Assembly (NCBI RefSeq): GCF_963675065.1
Contig: NZ_OY775905.1
Location: 566,001-630,000, forward strand
DNA length: 64,000 nucleotides
Reading direction: 5' to 3'
Origin: an uncultured Draconibacterium sp.
GTDB taxonomy: Bacteria > Bacteroidota > Bacteroidia > Bacteroidales > Prolixibacteraceae
In this document: positions 38,254 through 46,006 of the stretch, one piece after another
Position numbering within the stretch: position 1 is the stretch's first letter
Layout: the number at the start of each line of letters is the position of its first letter
Translations under genes and position numbers: made by a program
The notes under the pieces: model-generated
What the model saw: the letters and a program-made list of their open reading frames with translations, nothing else
What the model was told of the DNA's origin: nothing
Database searches by the model: none

Positions 38254-39489
38254 ATGGCCGTAAAAAGAAAACATATTATAATTACTGCAGCTGTAATTTG
38301 CGTTATTGCTATTGCAGCTTTTGCCGGATCGTTTACTGCAAGCCAGTCGGAGAAAATCTATGTGGTTGAAAAAGGCCCTTTTGAAGCGACATTAGCCTGC
38401 AAAGGAGAAATTAACGGTTTAATTTCTACGCCCATTCCAGTGCCCGAAATACTCGGCGACAGAGAACTAAGGATTTGGGAACTAAAAATTCTGGATTTGG
38501 CACAAGATGGCAAGTACGTAAAAAAAGGCGATTTTATTATGCAACTCGATGCCAACCAGATAATGTCTGGGATGCGCCAGGAACAGCAAAACCTTGAAAC
38601 GGCGGATGCTGACCTGAATAATGCACAAATAGATAGCACGGTGCTATTAACCGGTCTTAGGGAGGATATAAAAAATGCCATGCTCGATTTGGAATACAAT
38701 AAGATCGATTTGGAGCAATCGATTTACGAATCGGCAGCCTACCAGCGAAAGGCCCAAATGACTTATAAAAAAGCAGAAAATACAATTGCCAAAAAGCGGC
38801 GCGATTACCAGCTTGAACAAAATAAGCTAAAAATGAGGGTGGCCCGCTATGAAGAACGAGTAAAACGCAGTCAGGATAAAATAGCTAAATTCCAACAAGC
38901 TATGCAAGCGGCACGTATTACGGCTCCTGAAGACGGAATTGTTATTTTTGGCGAAAGCTGGGATGGCACAAAATATAGTAAAGACGGCGATATTTCAACC
39001 TGGTCGAACGGCCCGCCGATTGCCACTTTACCCGATATGTCGGAAGTGATATCGGAGATCTACGTAAAAGAGATCGATATTTCGAAGATAAACGTGGGCG
39101 ATAAAGTAAGAGTTAAGTTCGATGCCCTTGAAGGAGTTGTAATCAGCGGCAAAATAAATTCGATTGCACGTGTTGGCGAGGACCATAAAGATTTCGACAT
39201 GAAAGTTTTTAAGGTACTTATTCATCTTGATGAGTCGAACGACGGGTTAAAGCCTTCCATGTCGAGCAATAATGAAATAATTCTGGCCCAAAAAGAGGAA
39301 GCTTTGTTTGTTCCGATAAAAGCTGTTATTAGCGAAAATGGCAAAGATTTTGTTTACCTTTCAAAACATAACGAAAAGGAAAAAACTCCGGTAATCACTG
39401 GTTTCGAGAATGACGAATTTGTGCTGATAGAAAGCGGACTTCAGGAAGGCGACAAAGTAATTTTGAACCCGATATTGGAAGAAATTTAG
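38254..39489 (+). CDS. Periplasmic adaptor (HlyD-like membrane fusion protein) 2
   Basis: A 411-residue protein with a membrane helix at about 7-27, a lipoyl half (GKYVKKGDFIMQLD about 88-101), a coiled coil (about 105-220, very rich in Lys, Arg, Gln) and the returning lipoyl and barrel domains (APEDGIVIFGE onward). It is a paralogue of the first adaptor. Two adaptors for one permease and one TolC is unusual and could mean a mixed adaptor ring, though separate use is equally possible. Last gene of the operon; a strong terminator follows. Confidence 0.88.
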   Translation: MAVKRKHIIITAAVICVIAIAAFAGSFTASQSEKIYVVEKGPFEATLACKGEINGLISTPIPVPEILGDRELRIWELKILDLAQDGKYVKKGDFIMQLDANQIMSGMRQEQQNLETADADLNNAQIDSTVLLTGLREDIKNAMLDLEYNKIDLEQSIYESAAYQRKAQMTYKKAENTIAKKRRDYQLEQNKLKMRVARYEERVKRSQDKIAKFQQAMQAARITAPEDGIVIFGESWDGTKYSKDGDISTWSNGPPIATLPDMSEVISEIYVKEIDISKINVGDKVRVKFDALEGVVISGKINSIARVGEDHKDFDMKVFKVLIHLDESNDGLKPSMSSNNEIILAQKEEALFVPIKAVISENGKDFVYLSKHNEKEKTPVITGFENDEFVLIESGLQEGDKVILNPILEEI

Positions 39490-39511
39490 AATACACCAAG
39501 TTATAATTAGT

Positions 39512-39543
39512 AAAAACGGGCTGATTTTTCAGTCCGTTTTTTT
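39512..39543 (+). terminator. Rho-independent terminator of the export operon
   Basis: AAAACGGGCTGA paired with TCAGTCCGTTTT (one G-T pair) around a 4-base loop, followed by a run of seven T, 23 bases after the stop codon. Confidence 0.9.
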
Positions 39544-39558
39544 ATTTAAATTCGCGCC

Positions 39559-40782
39559 ATGCAGAAATCGGCACATCCTAATATTTATTTGTTCAACCCC
39601 ACTTGCGAATATGCGGTGGCGAATGGCAATGCCTCATGGCACCCGAATAAAATTCTGCAAAAAATGGAAGCCGATCTGGCCACCCTCCCCCTCTATTTTG
39701 CTACTGAAAACGATGTGGTAATTGTTCCCGAAACTCCCACAACTGAATTTTATAAGCACCTGCAAAAAATTGGAGTTACACCTCCTTTTTTTGTCACCGA
39801 AAAAGGGCTGCAAAATAATCCACCGGAACAAATAGGTAAACTTCAGCCGTGGGGCTGGAGCCCGGCCGTGCATAAACGTTTGGAAAGTTTAAAACCACGG
39901 TGTGCCAATGAATTCAAAACATCTCCGGTATTTATGTGGAAACCGGAGTATCGCGAGCTGTACACAAAAAAGTTTGCCTTGCAGATTTTAAAACAATTGA
40001 CTGACAAACATCCGTCGGCCAGTTTTATCGGAGAAAACGAGATTACCGAAGTTTGCGAAACGCAAGACCAGATAGAAACGCTTTTGGCAAAGTGGGATAA
40101 ACTTATGGTAAAAGCTCCGTGGAGCAGCTCGGGACGCGGATTACAGCCGATTACCAAGCAGCCAATACATGATAAAGTTTGGGAGAAATTGCTTGGCATT
40201 GTAAAAGAACAGGGATATGCAATAGTTGAAGCATTTCAGCAAAAAGAGCTTGATTTAGCTTTTCAGTTTGAACTAAAAGCCGGCGAAATAAACTATTTGG
40301 GAACCAGTAATTTTTCGGCCGATAAAAAGGGGCAATACCTGGGAAACAGCCTAAACGGATTACCTGATGAACTGAATCAGGATGTGAAAGACTTTGCTCT
40401 GGAAATGTCAGCACTTATCATTCCTGCGTTGCAAGAAGAGATCGGGAAAAGTAAACTAGCAGAAGACTATGAGGGCTATTTTGGTGTCGACACCCTTATC
40501 TTCAGAGATAACACCGGGGCACTTAAAATTAATCCTTGTTTGGAAATTAATGTTCGCCACAACATGGGATTGCTTTCGCTCTATCTCGAGAAATTTGTTG
40601 TTCCAACTCAAAAAGGACGCTTCCGCATGTTTTTCAATCCAAAAATTCGCTTTGCTGATTTCTGCCAACAAATGAGCCATGACCACCCGCTTGTTGTGGA
40701 TGAACGTAAAATTGTTTCCGGCTTTTTCCCGCTAACAGCCTTTTCCGGCAATACTGAATTTGGTGCCTATCTCCTCGTCTAA
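39559..40782 (+). CDS. Uncharacterised ATP-grasp-like protein
   Basis: A 407-residue cytoplasmic protein. I do not recognise a named family, but the middle and C-terminal parts look like an ATP-grasp ligase: MVKAPWSSSGRGLQ (about residues 177-190), with a nucleotide-binding lysine and a Ser/Gly-rich loop, then a segment VEAFQQKELDLAFQF, and YFGVDTLIFRD followed by INPCLEINVRHNMG, where ATP-grasp enzymes have their magnesium-binding Glu and Asn. ATP-grasp enzymes join a carboxylate to an amine or thiol; the substrates are unknown. It starts 15 bases after the export-operon terminator, with a weak -7 box TAAATTCG at 39547-39554, leaving a leader of only a few bases. Confidence 0.65.
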   Translation: MQKSAHPNIYLFNPTCEYAVANGNASWHPNKILQKMEADLATLPLYFATENDVVIVPETPTTEFYKHLQKIGVTPPFFVTEKGLQNNPPEQIGKLQPWGWSPAVHKRLESLKPRCANEFKTSPVFMWKPEYRELYTKKFALQILKQLTDKHPSASFIGENEITEVCETQDQIETLLAKWDKLMVKAPWSSSGRGLQPITKQPIHDKVWEKLLGIVKEQGYAIVEAFQQKELDLAFQFELKAGEINYLGTSNFSADKKGQYLGNSLNGLPDELNQDVKDFALEMSALIIPALQEEIGKSKLAEDYEGYFGVDTLIFRDNTGALKINPCLEINVRHNMGLLSLYLEKFVVPTQKGRFRMFFNPKIRFADFCQQMSHDHPLVVDERKIVSGFFPLTAFSGNTEFGAYLLV

Positions 40783-40792
40783 TCCAGATGTC

Positions 40793-40822
40793 TTGATTTT
40801 CTCTTCATTTTGTTTACCTTTA
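40793..40822 (+). promoter_or_regulatory. Promoter of ppk2
   Basis: TTG at 40793-40795, 19-base spacer, TACCTTTA at 40815-40822. Start about 18 bases before the ATG at 40847. Confidence 0.6.
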
Positions 40823-40846
40823 AATGAATGATTAATACGGGTCGCT

Positions 40847-41656
40847 ATGGAAAATAAGGACGAAAAATACACCAGAAAAGGAAAGCTCTCGAAAAAATTT
40901 TACGAAAAAGAACTCAACAGATTGCAGGTTGAACTGGTTCGCCTGCAGGAATGGATAAAGTTTAAAGGACTAAAAGTAGTGGTGATTTTTGAAGGGCGCG
41001 ATGCAGCCGGAAAAGGAGGAACCATTAAACGCATTATTCAAACACTAAACCCACGAATTTGCCGCGTTGTTGCGCTGGGAACTCCAACCGAACGCGAAAA
41101 AACACAATGGTATTTTCAGCGTTATGCTCCTCATCTTCCCGCTTCCGGCGAAATGGTTTTGTTCGACCGCAGCTGGTATAACCGGGCCGGTGTTGAAAAA
41201 GTAATGGGCTTTTGTACCAACGAAGAATACTGGGAATTTCTTCGCTCGTGTCCTAATTTCGAACGCATGCTAATCCGTTCGGGTATTATTCTTATAAAAT
41301 ACTGGTTTTCCGTAAGTCAGGATGAACAGGAGAAACGTTTCAGGGCGCGGTTGAATGAACCAACAAAACGGTGGAAACTGAGCCCGATGGACATTAAATC
41401 GATGGAAAAGTTTGAGGAGTATTCAAAAGCGAAAGATGAAATGTTTGCTTACACCGACACAAAAATAAGCCCGTGGTTAATGGTTGATGCCGACGACAAA
41501 AAACGAGCGCGGCTGAATTGTATCCATCACTTATTATCGTCAATCCCCTATAAGGAACTGGAACAACCAGAGATTGTACTTCCTGAACGACAGGAAAGAA
41601 AAGGGTATATCCGCCCGCCGCTGGATGAAATGACATACGTGCCGGAAGTTTATTAA
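40847..41656 (+). CDS. ppk2: Polyphosphate kinase 2
   Basis: A 269-residue cytoplasmic kinase that uses inorganic polyphosphate to phosphorylate nucleotides. Walker A is GRDAAGKGGTIKR at 50-62, Walker B LFDRSWYNRAGVE at 105-117, and the lid region carries the ARLNEPTKRWKLSPMD motif (about 168-185) typical of one-domain PPK2. Single-domain enzymes of this type usually phosphorylate ADP or GDP (class I); class cannot be fixed by eye. It has its own promoter and converges with the DUF1338 gene at a shared terminator. Confidence 0.93.
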   Translation: MENKDEKYTRKGKLSKKFYEKELNRLQVELVRLQEWIKFKGLKVVVIFEGRDAAGKGGTIKRIIQTLNPRICRVVALGTPTEREKTQWYFQRYAPHLPASGEMVLFDRSWYNRAGVEKVMGFCTNEEYWEFLRSCPNFERMLIRSGIILIKYWFSVSQDEQEKRFRARLNEPTKRWKLSPMDIKSMEKFEEYSKAKDEMFAYTDTKISPWLMVDADDKKRARLNCIHHLLSSIPYKELEQPEIVLPERQERKGYIRPPLDEMTYVPEVY

Positions 41657-41663
41657 TGCCAAA

Positions 41664-41696
41664 AATAAAAAAGGGAAGCGAGTAGCTTCCCTTTCC
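41664..41696. terminator. Bidirectional terminator between ppk2 and the DUF1338 gene
   Basis: AAGGGAAGC and GCTTCCCTT form a perfect 9-bp stem around a 5-base loop. The minus strand then runs into six T and a further T-rich stretch, so it is strongest for the leftward gene. Confidence 0.85.
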
Positions 41697-41714
41697 ATTT
41701 TCTTCTCCAATACG

Positions 41715-42638
41715 CTAATTATCCCTTGTTCTGGTCATGTCGAACAGGTGCCTCGCCTGCTCTCCAAGAAATCCTGAGAATAATTTCTCCTCCCCATTTT
41801 CAATCACTAAACCTCTTTCTGCTAATTCGTAGTAGGCATAGGTCCAGGGCATTTTTTCAATTCCATCATCGCCCTTTACCTCTACTTCTTCCTTTACAGC
41901 CAACGTAGCCGATTGCTGCAATTTACTTCCTTTTTCTCCTTCAAGTGCCTCTTTCATTGGTATTCCGGCATCAGCCATTCCTTTGCAGGTTGATTCCAGA
42001 TCGGGCCACTCACTTACGTTCTGATAGTTTACAAAAGCTGTAAAATGATTCACCGCGTTACCATGCAAAAGAACCCAGGCAGCATATTGCGACACATCAT
42101 TTACTTTTAAAACATCGTCTTTATTCGGAACATTCCATGGCCTTCTGAAATATTGAGCCAAATCGTTTACCAGCATTTCTCCTGCCACCCGGGGTAATTC
42201 ACCCTTTTCTTTCAAAGTAGCTAATAATGCAATACTCTCATCCGATAATAAATAAGGTGTTTCTTTTACCGTATTCTTTATTATTTGCTGCGCCCATTCA
42301 GGTAACTCTTCCACCTCTAACTGGCTTACAAACAATTTAGGAAACATGGGATCGGGATGTTCAAAATGAACGGCGTTCAGTTTTTTCTTCTTGAAATTAT
42401 ATTTCTCAACCGGAACATATTCGAGGCAGGAAATAATGTGTTTTATTGCTCTTATTCCTTCCGGCTGTTCACCGGTGTGTGTGTTAAATGTTCGAAAGGC
42501 AATGTGATCGTTAACAACGCTACCTCCCTTATCAGTAACCAAACGCTGGTACTCCCGGGCATACGAAACGCGATCGAGATACATAACCCACAGCCGAGTG
42601 AGTAATGCTTTGGTAATTTCTTTTGCTGTAACTTTCAT
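41715..42638 (-). CDS. DUF1338 family protein, 2-oxoadipate dioxygenase/decarboxylase-like
   Basis: A 307-residue cytoplasmic protein of the HglS/YdcJ family. The likely iron ligands are in the expected places: His in VVNDHIAFRTFNTHTG (about residue 45), His in GNAVNHFTAFV (about 197) and Glu in YAYYELAERG (about 272). Characterised HglS enzymes convert 2-oxoadipate to D-2-hydroxyglutarate and two CO2 using iron(II) and O2 in lysine breakdown; whether this member has the same substrate is unknown. Length is shorter than HglS of Pseudomonas, as in many Bacteroidota copies. Single gene with a terminator at its end. Confidence 0.8.
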   Translation of the reverse strand: MKVTAKEITKALLTRLWVMYLDRVSYAREYQRLVTDKGGSVVNDHIAFRTFNTHTGEQPEGIRAIKHIISCLEYVPVEKYNFKKKKLNAVHFEHPDPMFPKLFVSQLEVEELPEWAQQIIKNTVKETPYLLSDESIALLATLKEKGELPRVAGEMLVNDLAQYFRRPWNVPNKDDVLKVNDVSQYAAWVLLHGNAVNHFTAFVNYQNVSEWPDLESTCKGMADAGIPMKEALEGEKGSKLQQSATLAVKEEVEVKGDDGIEKMPWTYAYYELAERGLVIENGEEKLFSGFLGEQARHLFDMTRTRDN

Positions 42639-42727
42639 CCTGTAGCTTTTCTATTTTAAACAAGAAAAACAGGGCTTTTGTTACTAAAAAACAGATGTTT
42701 AAGAATATAGGATAATTGATGAAAAAA

Positions 42728-43645
42728 CTATAACACAGGCTTGTGCTGACTGGTATTTTTCATGAATTCGAGAACGTCGTCTTTTGTGAACGAGCTGGTT
42801 GCACCCATTTTTGTGGTATTTAATGCTCCAACTGCATTCCCGAATTTCAGGGCTTCGTCAACCGGTTTACCATTCAGGTAATAATGTAAAAATCCGGCGG
42901 CAAATGCCATTCCCGATCCAACATTGTCAATTGCTTTTAAATCATAACCAGGCTCAAAAAATACGCCGTCAGTAGCATGTAGCGCTAAAACACCTGTACT
43001 TCCACGCGTGATAATTACAACGTCGATCTTGAATTTTTCAGATAATTTCCGGGCGAAATCTTCAACCTGGTTATATTCAATTTCCAGTTTATCGGCCAAA
43101 AATTCGATTTCTTTCTCTTTTATGCGCACAACGTTGGCCGCTTTGAGTAAACGTTTTACTACCTTTTTACTAAAAAAGTGTTCGAATAACTTGAGATCGA
43201 AAAAGTGTAGCGAATCGGGCGATTCTTTAATGAGCTCCCGTAAAGTATTTTTCGAGAGACCAAAACGTTGTGGCAACAATCCAAACACCAAACAATCGGC
43301 TTTGCGAACCAATTTTAATGCTTCGGCCGAAAACTCGATATGATCAAAAGCCACATCATGAGCCACTTTATAAACCGCCTCATCGTTTTCGTCAAAACTT
43401 ACCTCAACTGTTCCGGTTTTAAATACCGAATCGAGCTGAACATTTTTATCCGAAATACCTAGTTTAATAAGCGTTTCAATGGCTTCCATCCCCAGTTCAT
43501 CATCGCCAACGCGCGAAAGTAAATAGCCTTTTTCGCCCAGTGAGTTACACCGAAAAACGAAATTAGAAGGCGTTCCTCCCAACACTTTACCATTAGGTAA
43601 AATGTCCCAAACAACCTCTCCAAATGCAACTATTTTTTTAGCCAT
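42728..43645 (-). CDS. PfkB family carbohydrate kinase (fructokinase-like)
   Basis: A 305-residue cytoplasmic sugar kinase. I start at the ATG at 43645 (MAKKIVAFGEVVWDILP) since a consensus promoter sits just upstream (43663-43692) and the open frame before it lies outside any transcript from it. The N-terminal GGTPSNFVF segment resembles the ribokinase-family substrate-binding region, and the C-terminal VGSGMAFAAGF stands where the family has DTxGxGDxFxAG: here the catalytic Asp is replaced in sequence DNVGSGMAFAAG by Ser-Gly-Met, with D at DNVGSG. Fructose is the likeliest substrate by resemblance, but this is not certain. Confidence 0.85.
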   Translation of the reverse strand: MAKKIVAFGEVVWDILPNGKVLGGTPSNFVFRCNSLGEKGYLLSRVGDDELGMEAIETLIKLGISDKNVQLDSVFKTGTVEVSFDENDEAVYKVAHDVAFDHIEFSAEALKLVRKADCLVFGLLPQRFGLSKNTLRELIKESPDSLHFFDLKLFEHFFSKKVVKRLLKAANVVRIKEKEIEFLADKLEIEYNQVEDFARKLSEKFKIDVVIITRGSTGVLALHATDGVFFEPGYDLKAIDNVGSGMAFAAGFLHYYLNGKPVDEALKFGNAVGALNTTKMGATSSFTKDDVLEFMKNTSQHKPVL

Positions 43646-43662
43646 AATCTTACTTTCGGGTG

Positions 43663-43692
43663 CAAATGTAAAAATTAATAAAACGCTATCAA
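43663..43692 (-). promoter_or_regulatory. Promoter of the PfkB-family kinase gene
   Basis: Minus strand TTG (43692-43690), 19-base spacer and TACATTTG (43670-43663), one of the best matches in the window. Transcript start about 11 bases before the ATG at 43645. Confidence 0.75.
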
Positions 43693-43822
43693 AAGTCTGT
43701 ATGTGTCTCTTTTTCAAAATAAAAGCAAAAACAGATTAATCAATTGATAATGAACTGTTTTTAAAAGCAAAAAAAATGAAGTTAAAAAACAAATTTCACT
43801 CTAAAGCGTTTGTTTCTTTACA

Positions 43823-44437
43823 ATGAACTATTTAGCACATCTCCATCTATCGGGCGAATCGGAAAAAATGCTGGTTGGCAATTTTATTGGCGATTATATA
43901 AAAGGCAATAAATATCTGCAGTACGATGAAGAAATTGCCAAAGGTATTTTGCTTCATCGACAGATCGATTCGTTTACCGATGCACATACGCTGCAACGGG
44001 AAGCCCGGTTGCTGTTCCGCCCCGAATTTGGATTGTATTCGGGAATAGTGGTTGATTTTATTTACGATCATTTTCTGGCAAAAAACTGGAGCCAGTATGC
44101 CACCCTTCGCCTGCCGGTTTTTGCTAAACGGGTTCATGCCATTTTACTCAGCCACTTTAGTTCGCTGCCGTTGCGAGTTCAGGGGTTTCTGCCTTTCCTT
44201 ATTCAACACAAACGTTTGGTTTCGTATGCTTCTGTTAATGGGATTATACATTCGATAAAAATTATGGGAAAGCATTCGAGCCTTCCATCAAAATCAGAAG
44301 AAGTTGAAAGGATACTACTGGAAAATTACACGGAACTGGAAATAAATTTCGCGGCCTTTTTCACTGATCTTCTCGATTTTGTATCTGAGAAGCAAGGAGT
44401 TGAAATAAAAAAGCCCGATTATACAACCGGGCTCTGA
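43823..44437 (+). CDS. acpH: Acyl carrier protein phosphodiesterase (DUF479)
   Basis: A 204-residue protein with the AcpH hallmark start MNYLAHLHLSG, then VGNFIGDYIKG (metal-binding Asp), LHRQIDSFTDAH (about residues 45-56) and VVDFIYDHFLAKNW (about 75-88), giving the His/Asp set of an HD-like metal site. AcpH removes the phosphopantetheine arm from acyl carrier protein. Normal length. Its 3' end contains the hairpin that ends the convergent aminomutase-like gene; stop codons are only 9 bases apart. Confidence 0.9.
   Translation: MNYLAHLHLSGESEKMLVGNFIGDYIKGNKYLQYDEEIAKGILLHRQIDSFTDAHTLQREARLLFRPEFGLYSGIVVDFIYDHFLAKNWSQYATLRLPVFAKRVHAILLSHFSSLPLRVQGFLPFLIQHKRLVSYASVNGIIHSIKIMGKHSSLPSKSEEVERILLENYTELEINFAAFFTDLLDFVSEKQGVEIKKPDYTTGL
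44408..44433 (-). terminator. Terminator of the aminomutase-like gene, lying inside the acpH coding end
   Basis: AGCCCG at 44412-44417 pairs with CGGGCT at 44428-44433. Read on the minus strand the stem is followed by TTTTTTATTTC, a good T run; on the plus strand no T run follows. So it serves the leftward gene, while being part of the last acpH codons. Confidence 0.75.
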
Positions 44438-44446
44438 ATATCTTAA

Positions 44447-45742
44447 TTATGCAAGTAATTCAAGAAATGCTTGTTCATAGAAGAAATTAGACTCGCCCAA
44501 AGCGGGTTTTAAATCGTCGAGCCATATGGCATCCGGATCGTATTTGGCAAAAAACGGGCGACCGACCCAATTCGGATCGCGGCCCTGTAAAAAGTTCAAA
44601 ACAAATACTTTTTCTCCGGCAACTTCGCTAACACCGACTATTTGTACTTTACCCGGGTTGCACGACATACTTGGCCCTTTTACCGTACGACAAACGCCAC
44701 TAACCTGGCTATACGCACTTCTGAAAACTTTCCAGGCACGGTCGAGCGTTACGGCAAAATAATCCTGTGCCCCGGTATCACGGGCAATAAACATATAATA
44801 TGGAATGATACCTAATTTCACCTGCTCTCGCCAGTTTTCGGCCCAAATATCGCTATGGTCGTTTATATGATGTAACAAAGGTGACTGTGAACGAATCTGT
44901 ACTCCGGCACTTATCAGTCGTTTTACGGCCTTCTGAACAGCCTCTGTTTTTAATTCTCCCGGGTGATTGAAATGCGCCATCAGCGCGATGTTTATTCCGC
45001 GCTTTTTCACTTTCTCAAACAAACGTAATAAATCATCAGCATCCTCGTCGGTTGTATAACGATAGGGCCAGTAAGCCAACGATTTTGTTCCGATACGAAT
45101 GTTGCGAAGGTTCGGAATATCTGCTTCAAGCAGCGCGTTAAAATAGGTCTCGAAAAATTTGGTTTTCATCACTGCCGGATCGCCACCGGTAAACAATACG
45201 TCGCTAATGTGCGGGTTGGCTTTTATGTATTCTACCAATGTATCCGCCTCTTTCATAGCAAATTTAAAATCGTTTAGTGCAAACTGCGGCCAACGAAAAC
45301 AAAATGTACAATAAGCGTGGCAGGTTTGTCCCTGGGTTGGAAAAAACAACATGGTTTCGCGGTATTTATGCTGAATGCCACTTAGCTTTTTACCATTAAA
45401 AACCGGCACGTTACTTTCTTGTCCGGCAGGGTTTGGATTAAGCTTTAACCTGATTTTATTAACTTCTTCCTGAATGGTTTTTCGTGGAGCATTACTTGTA
45501 ATTAACGAAGCCATTTTATTAAAACTGGCTTTGTCAAGCATTTCTCGTTGCGGAAAATTGAGTATAAAAAATGGATCGCGTTCAAAATTATTCCAGTCGA
45601 TCAACTCATCAACAACATAATTATCAGTTTTAAAAGGCAAAACCGTTCCAACAACTTCTATTTCCAGTTTCTGTTCTTCCGAAAGAAACTCCATCTGCGG
45701 AATTTGCCTAAAGTTATGAAGAGAATAAGGTCTATAAATCAT
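44447..45742 (-). CDS. Lysine 2,3-aminomutase-like radical SAM protein
   Basis: A 431-residue cytoplasmic enzyme of the KamA-like family. The iron-sulfur motif CxxxCxxC is Cys141, Cys145 and Cys148 in CHAYCTFCFR, followed by the family segment DVLFTGGDPAVMK (about 190-202) and LMAHFNHPGEL and SQSPLLHHINDH segments characteristic of aminomutases. The C-terminal region, where lysine 2,3-aminomutase has a GGGGK-type PLP lysine, reads SMSCNPGKVQIVGV here, so PLP attachment is doubtful or shifted. Substrate unknown. A -7 box at 45943-45950 implies a leader of almost 200 bases; a hairpin covers the bases just before the start codon. Confidence 0.82.
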   Translation of the reverse strand: MIYRPYSLHNFRQIPQMEFLSEEQKLEIEVVGTVLPFKTDNYVVDELIDWNNFERDPFFILNFPQREMLDKASFNKMASLITSNAPRKTIQEEVNKIRLKLNPNPAGQESNVPVFNGKKLSGIQHKYRETMLFFPTQGQTCHAYCTFCFRWPQFALNDFKFAMKEADTLVEYIKANPHISDVLFTGGDPAVMKTKFFETYFNALLEADIPNLRNIRIGTKSLAYWPYRYTTDEDADDLLRLFEKVKKRGINIALMAHFNHPGELKTEAVQKAVKRLISAGVQIRSQSPLLHHINDHSDIWAENWREQVKLGIIPYYMFIARDTGAQDYFAVTLDRAWKVFRSAYSQVSGVCRTVKGPSMSCNPGKVQIVGVSEVAGEKVFVLNFLQGRDPNWVGRPFFAKYDPDAIWLDDLKPALGESNFFYEQAFLELLA

Positions 45743-46006
45743 CTCATTAAAATTTTTAATGGGATCGCATGCAAGTCGATCTGCAAAAGTGAACGCACAA
45801 CTCTAAGTACTCGCTACTCGAATAAATCTGCGGTTCTTCCTCCCATAGGATATTAAAGAACTATGTTAATTTTTACTGTCTGTTTTTCCCTTTTTTGATA
45901 AATTTCTGTAAAGAAATTCTTCCGATTTTTTTTAAAGCCCCACAAAGGTATAAAAATGGGGGTAGTAAAAAAATGTTTTAAAGAATCTTGAAAAGTGCGT
46001 TAAGAG
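45743..46006 (-). promoter_or_regulatory. Long leader and promoter of the aminomutase-like gene
   Basis: Minus-strand TACCTTTG (45950-45943) matches the -7 element, giving a leader of about 195 bases. A palindrome CATTAAAATTTTTAATG at 45745-45761 lies 2 bases before the start codon and could fold over the start region. I cannot match the leader to a known riboswitch. No terminator for rodA is clear in this gap. Confidence 0.45.

Noticed and set aside
40847..41656. ppk2 and the ATP-grasp-like gene as one functional unit
   Set aside because: ppk2 has its own promoter at 40793-40822 and I know of no recurrent pairing; adjacency alone is not enough.
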